Source: Hypsibius dujardini | Taxonomy: Eukaryota; Tardigrada; Eutardigrada; Parachela; Hypsibiidae | Direction of reading: 5' to 3' | Length of the DNA stretch: 33,967 nt | Assembly: GCA_001579985.1 (NCBI GenBank) | Contig: LRSR01006089.1 | Location: forward strand, 1 to 33,967 | Shown: positions 11,231 through 21,975 of the stretch, piece by piece | Numbering within the stretch: the first letter of the stretch is position 1 | Layout: each line of letters begins with the position of its first letter | Notes under the pieces: generated by a model | Told to the model about the DNA's origin: nothing | The model's database searches: none | What the model saw: only the letters and a program-made list of their open reading frames with translations | Position numbers and translations under genes: made by a program

Positions 11231-11872
11231 CAGTGGCGGCTCGAGCTAGGAGAGGGGGCCTAACCCTGGTCTGGGGGGCTTAGGCTAAAATCCCCCCTCC
11301 CCCTCTCTGTCCTCTCCCCTTTTCTTTTTTCCGACGTTGACCACTGTCCGACGTTGATCGATATCCTCTAAATCGATAAAATGTAGACCAATTTCTTTAG
11401 AATTCTTATTGTTTCCTCATCACAAAAATGCTCAAACCCTAAAAACTGATCATTGCTCAAGTGAAAAACCAAAACGCCCACTTTTACTTTCTGCCCCGTT
11501 GTAATGGTCACACCATTTATTCGATCAATGTTGAATTCTCGGGTACTTTTACAATAAAAGATTGAGGAACAATTCATCTTTCCAAAATTATCAAATTCGT
11601 TATGATGACTGAAAGGGACCTTGGTCAAGCACTTGTAAAAGCAACAGGGGACAACAATAAAGAAGGGAAAAGGGAAAGGGACTTACAGCCTAAGTCAAAT
11701 TTCGGGCTTTCGTCAAATTTCAGCTGGTGTTGTGCCTGCTTATATTTTTCAAAACAAAAATCAGACTGGGGGGCAGTCTCTATGGGTCCTCCCCCTCGAG
11801 CCGCCACTGCTGTGTCGCGAAAATCAAACTGGGGGGCAGTCTCTTTGGGTCCTCCCCCTCGAGCCGCCACTG
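11231..11872. mobile_element. Non-autonomous hAT element, 642 bp, perfect 8-bp target duplication
   Basis: Terminal inverted repeats CAGTGGCGGCTCGAG (15 bp, exact). The 8-bp sequence CTGTGTGG occurs directly outside both ends (11223-11230 and 11873-11880). These are the marks of hAT insertion. The interior has no transposase frame. The right end is present twice in tandem (period 63 bp). The element lies 270 bp upstream of the gene B start codon, so it may be part of the promoter region. Confidence 0.9.
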
Positions 11873-11878
11873 CTGTGT
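11761..11878. repeat. 63-bp tandem duplication of the hAT right end
   Basis: Two copies start at 11761 and 11824. Each holds ACTGGGGGGCAGTCTCT, GGGTCCTCCCCCTCGAG and CCGCCACTGCTGTG, with two substitutions in the matching part. The duplicated piece includes the terminal repeat and the first bases of the flank. Confidence 0.9.
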
Positions 11879-12144
11879 GGCAACCACGGAGGCCCAGTTG
11901 CAAAAAAGGAGATTCAATCTGGCAATACTCGTATTCCCCATATCGTGAGGACGCAGTTCACGGCGACAACCGAATCGGAATGTCATTTCCCGCATCAAAA
12001 TGTTTCTGTGAAAGCGTTCGCCATCCTTGCGCCCTTTCTTCATACCGTGTGTATGTATCGCGCTGTGCATGACTTGTTTTGCACAAGATATTCCCACATA
12101 CTATACTACTATAGTGTTACCAAATATGCCCCATAATCAGAGAG

Positions 12145-15100
12145 ATGATGATCGCCCAGTTAATTAGGCGTGCTTGTTTCTGCCTGGCATTCCTGTGGTG
12201 TTCCAGCCACAGTCAGCAACGGACTCTGCAAAAACAGTCCAACAATAGTCCGCCACCGCCCCCAGTGCTCCATCGCGTCAGCATTGTCGTTTACGGGCAA
12301 GTGACTTCTCAGGGCACCGTCTCGCTGTCCGTCGGGGAGCCTCCCTACGAAGTGGCTGCCGAGGCGATTCGCCAGGAATACCGCGATCGCTTCGCTGTGA
12401 ACTACGTCCAAACGCGGGCGCCTCCGTGTCTGTCCGCGCTCAAGACGAATGCAGGTGCGGAGGATAGTCTGGCGTGGTGGTACTATCAGGAACTACAGCA
12501 GCAGCAACGGCAACGGCAGCAACAACTGTCCGGTCATGCTGTGGTCTTTGTCACGCCGGGCGGCTCGGTGGCGGATTGTGCGGCAAACGACACCTCCCTC
12601 AATGCGCTCTTCGTCAATTGGAACACGCTCATGATCAACACGTGAGTGTACTAATGCGAGGATAATGTGCTCTACCGGTATGTCGAGAAAGCCATTTTTG
12701 AGTCCTGAATAGAGCAAGGTGCATTTGTGCGCATCCTTCGGAGTTGGGGGCTCGTTCAGGGCTCAGGTTACAAGTCCCCCTTCCCTCGCCCCTTTTTGTT
12801 CCCAGCCAATTCGTTTATTTGGATGTCGACCGTTGTTCCTTAACTTAATAAATTGATTATTGATTTCTTAGAATCTTTTAAGTTTCCTTCTCACCAAAAA
12901 TTGAATCTCTAAATATTGGAACCTGCCTGCACAAGTTTTAAGCGAAAAAACACGCTCCTTTTTCTCCCTCTCCCCCCTTGAGTTTTGGTCACAGCATTTA
13001 CACAATCGATGTTTAAACGTCGGGGTTTTACTCGTGGAGACTGAGGAACAGATGGATTTGGGGGAAGGGAAGAGGGGACTAACAAGGAAATGAGACCACT
13101 CTGGACGGCGAATTTCTTTATATATGTTTGCTGTTACCGATGCACTGTTACCTGCTCTCTTCGATTCCGTCGAGAAAATCGGCAGAAAACTAGAACTACT
13201 ATTTTAAATAAATAAAAACTGACCAGTGGTAGTATAGAAGACGCTGTCTATATTACTGAAACATGTACTAATTGATTATTTGATTTTGAACGGACTGATT
13301 GATTGAATAAAAGCAGACACATTTTATTGATTGATTAATTCACAGAGACGGTAACATAGTCAGGGATCATGGGCCCAATTTCGGGTTCAATTTTGAAAAT
13401 AACTATTTTGCCCCTTTGCTCACCCCTGACCCTATCACGAGGGGTCTTGTTTTCGCCTTAAAAAGACCCTTAACGAGCCTCTGTTCGAAGAGACTGGAAT
13501 TGCTCGGAAATAATTAATTCCCCGGAATTAATAACGACTACTATATTAATAGATGATTTGATAATTCCACTTTAAATACTGTAATAGTATTATTACTATT
13601 GATTTATTGATTTATAAATATTCTTATTATTAATTCAAGATTTTCCGGAAACTGTAAATACAACGCATGTGTTATCGCGTTATCAAAATCGATATTCCCT
13701 AATTTGGCTTGCTCAGTCACCGTGGGTGACAGAAATCTAATTACTGTACGCTCCCAATATCAAGAGTCGATTTTAGGTCTGGCCCGAAAACACGTTCCGT
13801 CGCTCGCTTGGTTGTTCATTCAGATTCATTTAAACTTTACTGACTTAAAAATTTTAAAACCGAAATCATAATTTCAATCAAGCAAGGTAGCAAAGCCTGT
13901 CAGGCAAAAACCAACGGGCCAATCACGGACAAGTGAACGGAATTGAACGATCCGCTCAAGCTTGATGTGAATCAGCGGGAATGGGGCATAATCGACCCTT
14001 GAGATTGGGAGCGTACAGTAAAGGGTCCGGTTTCCGGTGTGGTTATCTTGTTCCTTGTAACTAATTGCAACAGGAATTCGGGATTGAAAATGTCAGGACG
14101 CGAATCCACTCCCACGTCGCTGACTTTGGCGTCGGTGGACGGCGTGAGATTCATCGACCTAGCTCTAGGATTGATTGTCCATTACGAGTGGAAATCCGTC
14201 TTCATTCTGTGGGACGAATCCTCAGTCAATATATTCCGTTCGATGGCGTACGGTCTTGCCAGCAATCTGAAGGAAATGGCAAGTCATGTTACGTATGAGT
14301 TGTGCCACATTAAGTCGTCGGCAAGCAACTTCACGTACGAGGAGACCCTCTGGAGGTTCGGGAACATCAGTCGCGGTAGGTAGTAGGTACTCACGTATAG
14401 GCTCACGCGAAGTGCGCCAGAGACGCCATAGAATTCTGCACGAATCTTATCCCCGTTAAAATGTCCTAAATAAATGGATGAATTTCTAATGAACATGGCT
14501 AAATGCGAGCTTTCCGACTATCTTTTGTTCACCGGATGTGTCGGTCCGTCCGTCTGTGCCTCCGTTCCTCCGTCCATCCGTTCCACCGTTCCTCCGTCCA
14601 TCCGTTCCACCGTTCCTCCGTCCATCCGTTCCACCGTTCCTCCGTCCGTCCGTCCTTCCGTCTCACGGTCAGTCCGTCCGACCGACTGTTTTTCCGGCCA
14701 ACCGTATACCCGACCGGCTGTCCGTCCGACCATCCCACTGACCTGACTGTAGATGCTGTTGTCCGTTCAACCGACCGTCAGTCCGGCTGTCCGTTCAAGA
14801 GTTCTACCTGTTAAGCGAGATCGTTCTTTGGTTTGTCCTTTACTGATTGTTCCACCGTTTCTCCGTGCGTTCATCCTTCCGTTCTTCGGTCCTTCTGTTT
14901 CTCCGTCTCACCGTTAGCCCGTCCGACCATCCCACTGACCGGACTATAGATCCGGTTGTCCGTCCAGCTGTCCGTCCGAGAGTTCTACCGGTTAAGCCAA
15001 ATCGTCCTTCGGTTTATCGATCGTCAATCTTTCCGTTTTTGGGAGTCTTTTGGTATGGCAGTCGATATGATTATCCATTACCTCGGGTTCCGATCCGTTT

Positions 15101-18100
15101 AGCAATTCAACGGCTCCCAGTTGCTAGCCTCTCCACCCGGGTAACACCCTCATCCGTTTGATTTTCAGTCCGTCCTATGTCAGTTAATGTAGTTTGCTCA
15201 AAATCTAATCCTGTTTGAAGTACACAAAAAGATTTTAATATTTTATTATTTAAACTTACGATACAATTTATAGTTAAATGTTTATCAAAGTCATTCCATT
15301 CCGTCTGGTCTATTTCAGCTTATTAAAAAATGATGTAACTAAAAAAGATATATGCACATAGGGTGGTTCCTACAACAAAAGATGATACACGCGGTTTGAT
15401 GCTGTATTCTTGAATTTATTTTTTAGTATTGCTGTATTACGGACATGCCGCTCAACTTCGGCGGATCTTGGTGAGTTTGGTCCAGTGGCGTGCCGGGCTT
15501 TGGTTTGAGGAGGGGTGTTATTTTTTTCCGAAATTTATTTTTATTGCATCCGAAATGTTTCCGATAGAACGTAAGGGGCGAGGGAGTATTGCATGACAAT
15601 TCTTCATCATGGTGTATTTCTCTAAATGGGGGACCCTTAGGGCACTTTTTTTACTTTCGAGGGGGGGGGGGGTTTAGATCAACAAAACAACCCCCCCCCG
15701 TCAGCGCGCCACTGGTTTGATCATTAGGAGGGTCAAGCAAAGCTGTGGAATCACAATTTTAACGTTCTTAATTCGGTATCGACGGTAACTAGAATTATTT
15801 TTTCTCCACCTAGATCACGGCACATAAATTGAACATGACCGATGGACAATTCGTAAGTGACTCCGAAAAAACCATGCCAAAGTTCGAGGGCGTATCTGGA
15901 AACTAAGTTCGTTAGTTAACTCCGACACTACCCCCCCCCCCACCCCGAGGGTCGGTGGTCACGGGGGAGGGACCAACAATATTATTTCGTGTCTCAGACA
16001 CGACACGACATTTTCAACTTCTTGACAATGTACGGTAGTCTATCTACGAGGCACTGAGGCAGAGGTGGAAAAGAATGTGTTTGAGGCCTAATTCTTTACC
16101 ATGGAGTCGACGGGGCCACTCGAATCCAGGGGCACAGTACCTCGGTGCCACCCTCCCCCTCGCTCGGAGCGGCCCTGACTACTTCGCCAGGAAAGTGTTA
16201 GATAAAGCCGAATCAATTGGGAAATTCGGAGTTTGGTGGGTTAAGGAACGGGATCGGTAGCCTTTTGTTTTAATAAAAGATTAATAGCAGTTGTAGATTC
16301 AGGCTGGCTCACAAGATTGTACAAGATTCAGGCTTCGAGGGGATGGCAAGTTTACTGCATGGAGGGCTTAAACAAGAAGTTCCTTCTCCTTCCCCTTCCA
16401 TTGTTTTGGCTATATTTGGTTTTGGGAGTGATCATTTTATCCCTCTGCCCACCCCTGGCCCTACCATAAGGGGTCCTTGTTCCGCCTTGTAAGATCCCTA
16501 AACGAGGCCTTAAGCTACTGAGTCCCCTCTTCCCTTCCCCCTTTTTGGCTATATTTTGGGGGGACTTACAGCATAAGCCTGCATGAAGCGGCAAAATGTT
16601 TACTAACCCCTCGACCTGGCAAGGGGGCGAGCTGTACCATGTAAAAAGCCTAATTTTTTGCACACCCCGCCCCTCGCCGCGCGAGGGAAGTCATTTTTGG
16701 CGCTGAGGAAGGCAACGACACGATCGGTCCAACGATATCCGCCACTAGTTGACAGGATCAAGTGGCGATATCTGATCAATTTTCGAACCCTTCTGAAATT
16801 TACTTCGGCTAAATTTCTTCTGAAACTTGTGCTAAAAGGGCAAAACTCCCTTGGGATTTTACCAGAATTCGTTAACTTTAAAGAAATTTACAAGCACCAT
16901 CCACCACAAAATCCATAACTAGTATGAGGCAAAATCTGTATTTCGGCTCACTCTCCATTTGGTCGATAAATCGGCTCACTCATGCATCTCTCTTTGATGG
17001 CACCTGTTTGATTGTTTGATTGTTTGATTTCTAAAAGTGCTATAGTATACTAGGATATAAAACAGCAAATCAAACAATCAAGCACGTGCAATCAAAGAGG
17101 AATTCGTGAGTGAGCCGATTTATGGACTAAGTGGAGGGTGAGCCGAATACAGATTTCTCATACTACACTAGGATGTAGAACAGCGAATCAAACAATCAAG
17201 CACCTGCCATCAAAGAGGAATTCATGAGTGAGCCGATTTATGGACTAAGATGAGGGTGAGCCGAAATACAGACTTCTCCTCGTACTACTCGTACAGTGTA
17301 TGTAGTAAGGGAGTGTGAATTCCAAGGTCTACCTAGCGACGGAAGCCTCGACATTACCGTCTCTGTACGGGAATCTGACCTGGAGGTACGACGACAAAGA
17401 TGACAAGGTGTGCGATCGAAAATGAAATCCTACCAAATCTGTCCGTACATCTGTCCGTTCGTGTATCTTTATATTGGTGGGATGATAATTCGTGCAAAAA
17501 TACGGATTCGATATCATAGATTGCTCGTCTCGCCTTCCAATCGTTGCTGGTCCTGCAGCCGTTAGACGAAGAAGTGGTCAGCAGTGCTAACCAGCGAAGC
17601 AGGCAAGCACTCGGAGAAGAATTCCGGAAACGCTCGGCGCAAAAATACAACTCTAGCTACGCACCGGGCAATGACGTCACAAAAGTGATCCTGGCTGGTT
17701 ATGTTGCAATTTTACTGCTGGCTCAGGTAATTATTTCATATACATTGTGTATTCTGGCGAGTTTTAAGATGCTAACTTGGCACAATTGTTGTTGACAAAT
17801 ATAAAGCGGAGACAGTCTGAGTTTCCATTTTGAAAATCGTTCCACGTAAATAGATGTAGTATTCTTTTACTATATTAATTAATTGAATAGTGGGCAGTCT
17901 TGATTTGAATAACTGGATTAAATATTGAATGAACAAATTTCGGGCTGATTAAATAAATTCGAATGTTAGATTGATTTTAATAAATTACTTTACACCAAAT
18001 CACACGCATACTATTACATACACCTTTGACCCGAAAACTTGGGAAGCTCGATTTGTCAAGGGGCAATGTTTTACCACAAGGCTGCAGGTTATACCAAAGA

Positions 18101-20047
18101 GTGATTTGATTTGAGTGTGAAAATGTGCAGCACTTCATTTACCTGTATTGCAGACTGCACATGTGGTCTTGTGGCCAACTATTTCCGCTTCAAATCAGAG
18201 CACTTTTTTGTATAGCCTGCAGCCTTGTGGTAACAAATTGGCTCTTAACAAACTGAGAGTCAACGACAAGATTGAATACACGGGAGGGTTTGGGGAATGG
18301 CCCGAATGGGCAAAGTGAGCGGGGCAGAGGGTGGTTCTCAAACAATCGAACAATCAACCACCTGACCACCCTCTGCTCCGCCCCTTTTGCCCATACCCCG
18401 GACGATCCAGTGTACTCAATCTGGTCGTTGATTGTCCCATAGACACTTTATTCTGTCACGAATATCACACATTGTTTTTCGCTCTTGAGTACAGGATTTT
18501 TATTCAATTTGCAATTGAATGATATTGAAACATTAGTAATTGAATTAAATTTGATCTGCCGCCCCCCCCTCATGGGCAACTTAATTAAAAAAGAATGTTG
18601 CTACCTAATATTGTTGAGAAAGTATTGATTTTTTGAAGTGTTTATTTATTCTACATAGCAATAATTATGACGCAGGTTTTGAGTGAAGCATGGGAAGACG
18701 GTCAAGACCTCGTAGACGGGCGTCGGCTAGCAGACCGATTCCTGAACCGCACTTTTAACACCACCCACTTTGGGGAGGTCTTCATCGACCGAAACGGAGA
18801 GCGGAAACAGAGCGTCGGGGTGTTCCATTACAACGCTAAACGGAACATCAGACAGGCAAGTAGTTTTTCAGATTTCAGCAGCAGAACCCACACCTGTGGT
18901 GCCGAGGTGAAACCAAGGATGAAAACACTGAATGCAGTACCTTCACTACTGCCATGCTGCACCCGGGGATTTTGTTTTTTCGTTCTTCAAGGCTTTTTTG
19001 GCCAAGTATGCCACTGGTCCAGACGTTTTACGCATTCTACGCACGGATCTCGAGTGGCCGGGCGTGGCATGGCCGCCAACGACTCAGCCTCAATGCGGAT
19101 ACCTTGGGGATACCTGTCGACTGAACAGTACGAAGAATCCAGCCTATTCCTAGCCACGGGCGCAAGAGGGGCGGGGCGGGGCAGGGTGGGGGGCACTGGA
19201 GCAACTGCCTCTACCAAAACTTCGAAGGGATTAATTTTCGCCAGCTAAGCGGGAAAAAATATGGTTGGGGGCTTAATTTCTTTAAATGCTTAATATAGTG
19301 GCTATTTACCCCCCTCCCACTGTGGGGCCCAATAGAACCCCGAATATTTACCCCTCCCTCTCTACATCACCAGGGGCCCAAAACGCGCTCTTACTATTTT
19401 CCCCTTCCCATGTTGTCCGTTCGACAAACCGTTTAACGGACGACAGACGGATGAACAGAAGATGGAGGGACGGATGAATGATGAACGGACAGAACGGACG
19501 GACAGACAATGATAGACAGACGGACCAACGGACAGCCTGTGACGGGTAAAATAGCCAGTGCGCTATTTTGCCCCTAGCAAATGTATTCAGGGAGGGGCAA
19601 AACAGCCGGGGTGCTACTGGACCCCACACACTACAAGAGAGGAGTAAAATAGATGCAGCTGTGTTTTATTGCGAAAAGGTTTGCCCTCACCCCGCCCCTC
19701 CCCCTTCGAAGCTGCGCTCCCGTAAAAATCACTCCCGGAGCGGTGACATTTTAGGTAGCGAAAACATTACGATTGCGGCAGCGGGAAGCTGTTTAACCTG
19801 CATTGCCACTGCAGCATGTTCCGTCTTAGTCGCACGGTAAAAGGCGTTTCTTTCTTCAATTCAGGCACGACGTAGAGTAAGTGCTGTACCAGGAGTGTTC
19901 TCTCACTTTTGTAGAACTGTCTTGCAGCAGCGGTACAAATTGCAACGCTGGTGGATCTTAGAGCGTCGGCAACTCCGCTTTAAGGAAACATCCCACACCG
20001 GGCGGTCAAGATTTACAATCCGTTTGTTTTCACTTTGTTGTGTTTGA
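12145..20047 (+). CDS. Gene B: natriuretic-peptide-receptor-like protein, cyclase-less, paralogue of gene A
   Basis: Divergent paralogue of gene A. Exons: 12145-12641, 14074-14375, 15427-15470, 15814-15852, 17327-17407, 17520-17726, 18676-18855, 18992-19127, 19755-19836, 19915-20047; phases close to 566 aa plus stop. It starts with a typical signal peptide ([11 protein letters not shown]), then an ANF-receptor ectodomain ([54 protein letters not shown]). Next come a Cys/Ala-rich membrane helix ([19 protein letters not shown]) and a 44-residue tail ([17 protein letters not shown]...). Exon 1 fuses the regions that are exons 1 and 2 in A and adds a Gln/Arg-rich insertion ([10 protein letters not shown]). 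The tail ends 1.2 kb before Hikeshi and no kinase or cyclase exon fits between, so this copy truly lacks a cyclase. The intron after 18855 has a GC donor (CAG/GCAAGT). A possible ATTAAA poly(A) signal lies at 20154. Family call secure; ligand unknown. Confidence 0.87.
13343..13493. repeat. Short, diverged copy of the 10261-type element
   Basis: Starts CAGAGACGG and ends TTAACGAGCCTCTG. Between these are CCCAATTTCGGGTTCAATTT, TTTTGCCCCTTTGCTCACCC and a worn GACCC motif shared with the foldback at 10261. No matching 8-bp flanks were seen. In gene B intron 1. Confidence 0.55.
14538..14995. repeat. CCGT-type satellite with a 24-bp higher-order unit
   Basis: Worn TCCG/CCGT repeats. At 14565-14636 there are three exact copies of a 24-bp unit made of TTCCTCCG, TCCATCCG and TTCCACCG. 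A second worn block lies at 14840-14995. In gene B intron 2. Confidence 0.9.
15483..15714. mobile_element. hAT-like MITE inserted in gene B intron 3
   Basis: Ends CAGTGGCGTGCCGG and, inverted, CAGTGGCGCGCTGAC. Flanks GTTTGGTC (15475-15482) and GTTTGATC (15715-15722) form an 8-bp target duplication with one change. G and C homopolymer runs lie near the right end. The matching intron of gene A is only 89 bp and lacks it, while this intron is 343 bp, so the size gap is almost exactly the element. Confidence 0.85.
16375..16515. repeat. Diverged fragment related to the 10261-type element
   Basis: Contains CTGCCCACCCCTGGCCCTACC, GGGGTCCTTGTTCCGCCTTGTAAG and CCCTAAACGAGGCCTTAAG, in the order found in the 13343 copy. 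No clear ends. In gene B intron 4. Confidence 0.45.
16921..17286. repeat. Foldback element with a tandemly duplicated right arm
   Basis: Left arm 16921-17035 (TATGAGG...TCTGTATTTCGGCTCAC, ending in TTGATTGTTTGATTG) pairs with two right-arm copies, 17046-17162 and 17163-17286. Each right arm runs ACTAGGAT...AATCAAACAATCAAGCAC, then GAGTGAGCCGATTTATGG, then GTGAGCCG. In gene B intron 4. Confidence 0.85.
18064..18240. repeat. Hairpin (inverted repeat) element
   Basis: TTACCACAAGGCTGCAGG near 18071 is matched by CCTGCAGCCTTGTGGTAA near 18217, and the similarity extends inward through GATTTGATTTGAG / TTCAAATCAGAG. It adjoins the family 1 MITE at 18256 within the same gene B intron. Confidence 0.75.
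18256..18434. mobile_element. Foldback MITE, family 1, copy b
   Basis: Same arms (AGTCAACGACAAGATTGA...) and loop (CAAACAATCGAACAATC) as the element at 5528, here in gene B between the exons at 17520-17726 and 18676-18855. The TA flanks are not preserved. A separate hairpin lies immediately upstream (18064-18240). Confidence 0.8.
19311..19631. repeat. Foldback with a GACG/GACA microsatellite in its loop
   Basis: Left arm 19311-19410 (GTGGGGCCCAATAGAACCCCGAATATTTACCCCTCCC in short blocks) pairs imperfectly with 19545-19631. The loop at 19435-19540 is a worn GGAC/GACA tetranucleotide repeat. In the gene B intron just before the membrane-helix exon. Confidence 0.65.
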
Positions 20048-20180
20048 GAGGTGTCAGGTATCGACAGTTTTTTCGTGCTATCGTACGAATGGTCGCTTGA
20101 TTGATTGTTCACCTAAAATGCCCTTCTCACAGAAATTACCGGTTATGTTATTTATTAAATGATTCTGCTGTTCTCGCTGT

Positions 20181-20315
20181 CTTGGGACGTTTCTCAGAGG
20201 CGAAACGTAGAATGTCTTCACTCTATTTTTTTAATTAGTTCTATATTAATAATGATTTATAAAAGTTATTTCATCGGCTTTTGTGGCAGAATAGTAAAGT
20301 TCGGAAAACAATAAA
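20181..20315. repeat. Solo arm, family 2 foldback
   Basis: CTTGGGACGTTTCTCAGAGG, GAATGTCTTCACTCTAT, TTTCATCGGCTTTTGTGGCAG follow the same order as the arm that begins at 20344, only 30 bases downstream. The opposite arm is missing. Confidence 0.7.
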
Positions 20316-20343
20316 AAACGGAGGGGGAAGGGGGAGGGGCCTT

Positions 20344-20999
20344 ACGTCGGACTATTTTCAAAGGGGGAACCCAGAATGTCTCCACTTTATATTTTGTTGA
20401 TAGAGCTATAATTATGATAATTTTTAAAATTGATTTCATCGGTTAGGATATGGAAGATTTTTTGGCAGAATTTCAAAGTTGGGAAAACACTGGACGATTC
20501 CATTTTCCCTGATTTTGACTGTAAACACTTCGCTTTTGAGAAAGGAGTAAATTCAAAGAATTTTGACACTGGCCTTCTTCTGATTCAGTTTGAAATCGAT
20601 TGGCATCAGCAGAATCGTTTTTTGATGTCAGGGGGAGGAGCTACGGGTCATTGTTAAGCCCGATCGGAAACTGACAAGGGATATTCCAGAAATAACGCAT
20701 AGCTCCGCCCCCTGACATCCAAAAAAGATTCTGTTAGTGCCAAACGGTTTGAAATTGATTTTTGAGAAGGATAGAACCAAAATTCGTTAAATTAAATCAT
20801 TCTACAAACATGAAGTTTTTACGGTCAAAATGAGCGAATATGAAATCGTCCAGTGTTTTCCCAACTTTGAAAATCTGCCGAAATTTGTTTTTCATATCTT
20901 GACCGATAAAATTAATATTGAAAATCATCATAATTATAGCTCTATTAAAAAAATATAGTCGAGACGTTCTAAGTCTCGTTCTGAAAATCGTTCCAAGTC
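20344..20999. mobile_element. Large AT-rich foldback element, family 2, full copy
   Basis: Arms of about 300 bp pair end to end. The left arm has GAATGTCTCCACTTTAT, ATAGAGCTATAATTATGAT and GGGAAAACACTGGACGATT. The right arm has the complements and ends ATCGTTCCAAGT. Short GC-rich motifs (CAGGGGGAGGAGCTA / TAGCTCCGCCCCCTGA) flank the centre. No protein frame. Between gene B and Hikeshi. Confidence 0.85.
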
Positions 21000-21221
21000 A
21001 GCCGTTCTCGCCAGCGGCTCAGCTCCGCCTCCTGACATGTGACGTCACACTGTCACGCTTTTTTCATTCCTAATTACGAATTATGATCCTGCCCTGGTCT
21101 TTTTCCCAATCCTCCAAACAGGACCAAACTCGGCTTGGCGTTCGTTGTTTTTGCCACATTTCTTTCTTGCGATTCCTAACCTTTTTAGTTCACACACTTG
21201 TCCCACATCACCGTTGAGAAG

Positions 21222-21926
21222 ATGATCGGCCTGATTGTTTCAGGCAGGCCAGTAAGTTCTATGTTGAGTTAGTGGTTTGTTCAAAACATCGTATTGGTCT
21301 TGATTGGTTGATTGACTGATTGACACGAGCGATCGTCGCCGTAGGCTCAGTCCTTTGAATCTGTCCCCGGGGATGCCACACAAACGCGATTCATCTCCAC
21401 TATCACGGACGCCGACTCGATCAATCACATTGTCGTTTTCCTTTCACAACCTTTACCGGAGGGAGTCGGCGCAGGAGGTACGAATCAATGGCCGCCGGTG
21501 GTCGAATGGAAACTTGGTTTTCTCGTGAAAAATTGTAATTGATTAATTGATTGATACGAACTTCTTTATAAAATTCTAGTCCATTTTTCGTGGCCTGGAG
21601 CAGGCAGTGCGGCGCAGGAATGGACTTACTTAGGATGTTTAACGAACGCAAAGCCCAGTGCTATCTATAAAATTGTTAAGCCGAAGAGGCTTGATCTCGC
21701 GGAAGGTAGTGGAGGTAAGTCTAGTTTCCGCTGATTCGATGTGCGATTTCACTCTTTCGCTTGATTGATTGATTGATTAGTGTGAAGCTCAACCGTTAGT
21801 TCAATCATTCAGTTTTCAATTGGCCTTTTCATTCCCGTTTAATCGTTTGTCTGCCAGGCTCTGCGACATTCTTGTTGCGTTTTCTGACAAAACTGTACTG
21901 ATTGTTCTTCTCTCTTCCTCGCTTTG

Positions 21927-21975
<49 letters not shown>

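Larger units (their letters stand above)
8239..12144. other. Intergenic region between the divergent receptors A and B
   Basis: Contains the 8493 foldback, relic C, the 10261 element, one solo arm and the hAT element at 11231. The rest, such as 8830-9580 and 10790-11220, shows no exon that I can support; a 113-codon minus-strand frame at 9203-9544 has no family resemblance. Promoters of both receptors must lie here if transcription is divergent, but no clear core promoter motif was seen. Confidence 0.7.

Noticed and set aside
14474-15161. Pro/Ser/Arg-rich frames on both strands
   Set aside because: Produced by the CCGT satellite in gene B intron 2, with no conserved motif.
16921-17286. Repeat-spacer look suggesting a CRISPR array
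   Set aside because: Only two long, inexact right-arm copies with an inverted partner; this is a foldback in an animal intron.
18667-19248. Single 193-codon frame through the gene B exon at 18676
   Set aside because: The frame runs past the GC donor at 18856 into the intron. The paralogue and the phase of the next exon (18992) show that splicing removes it.
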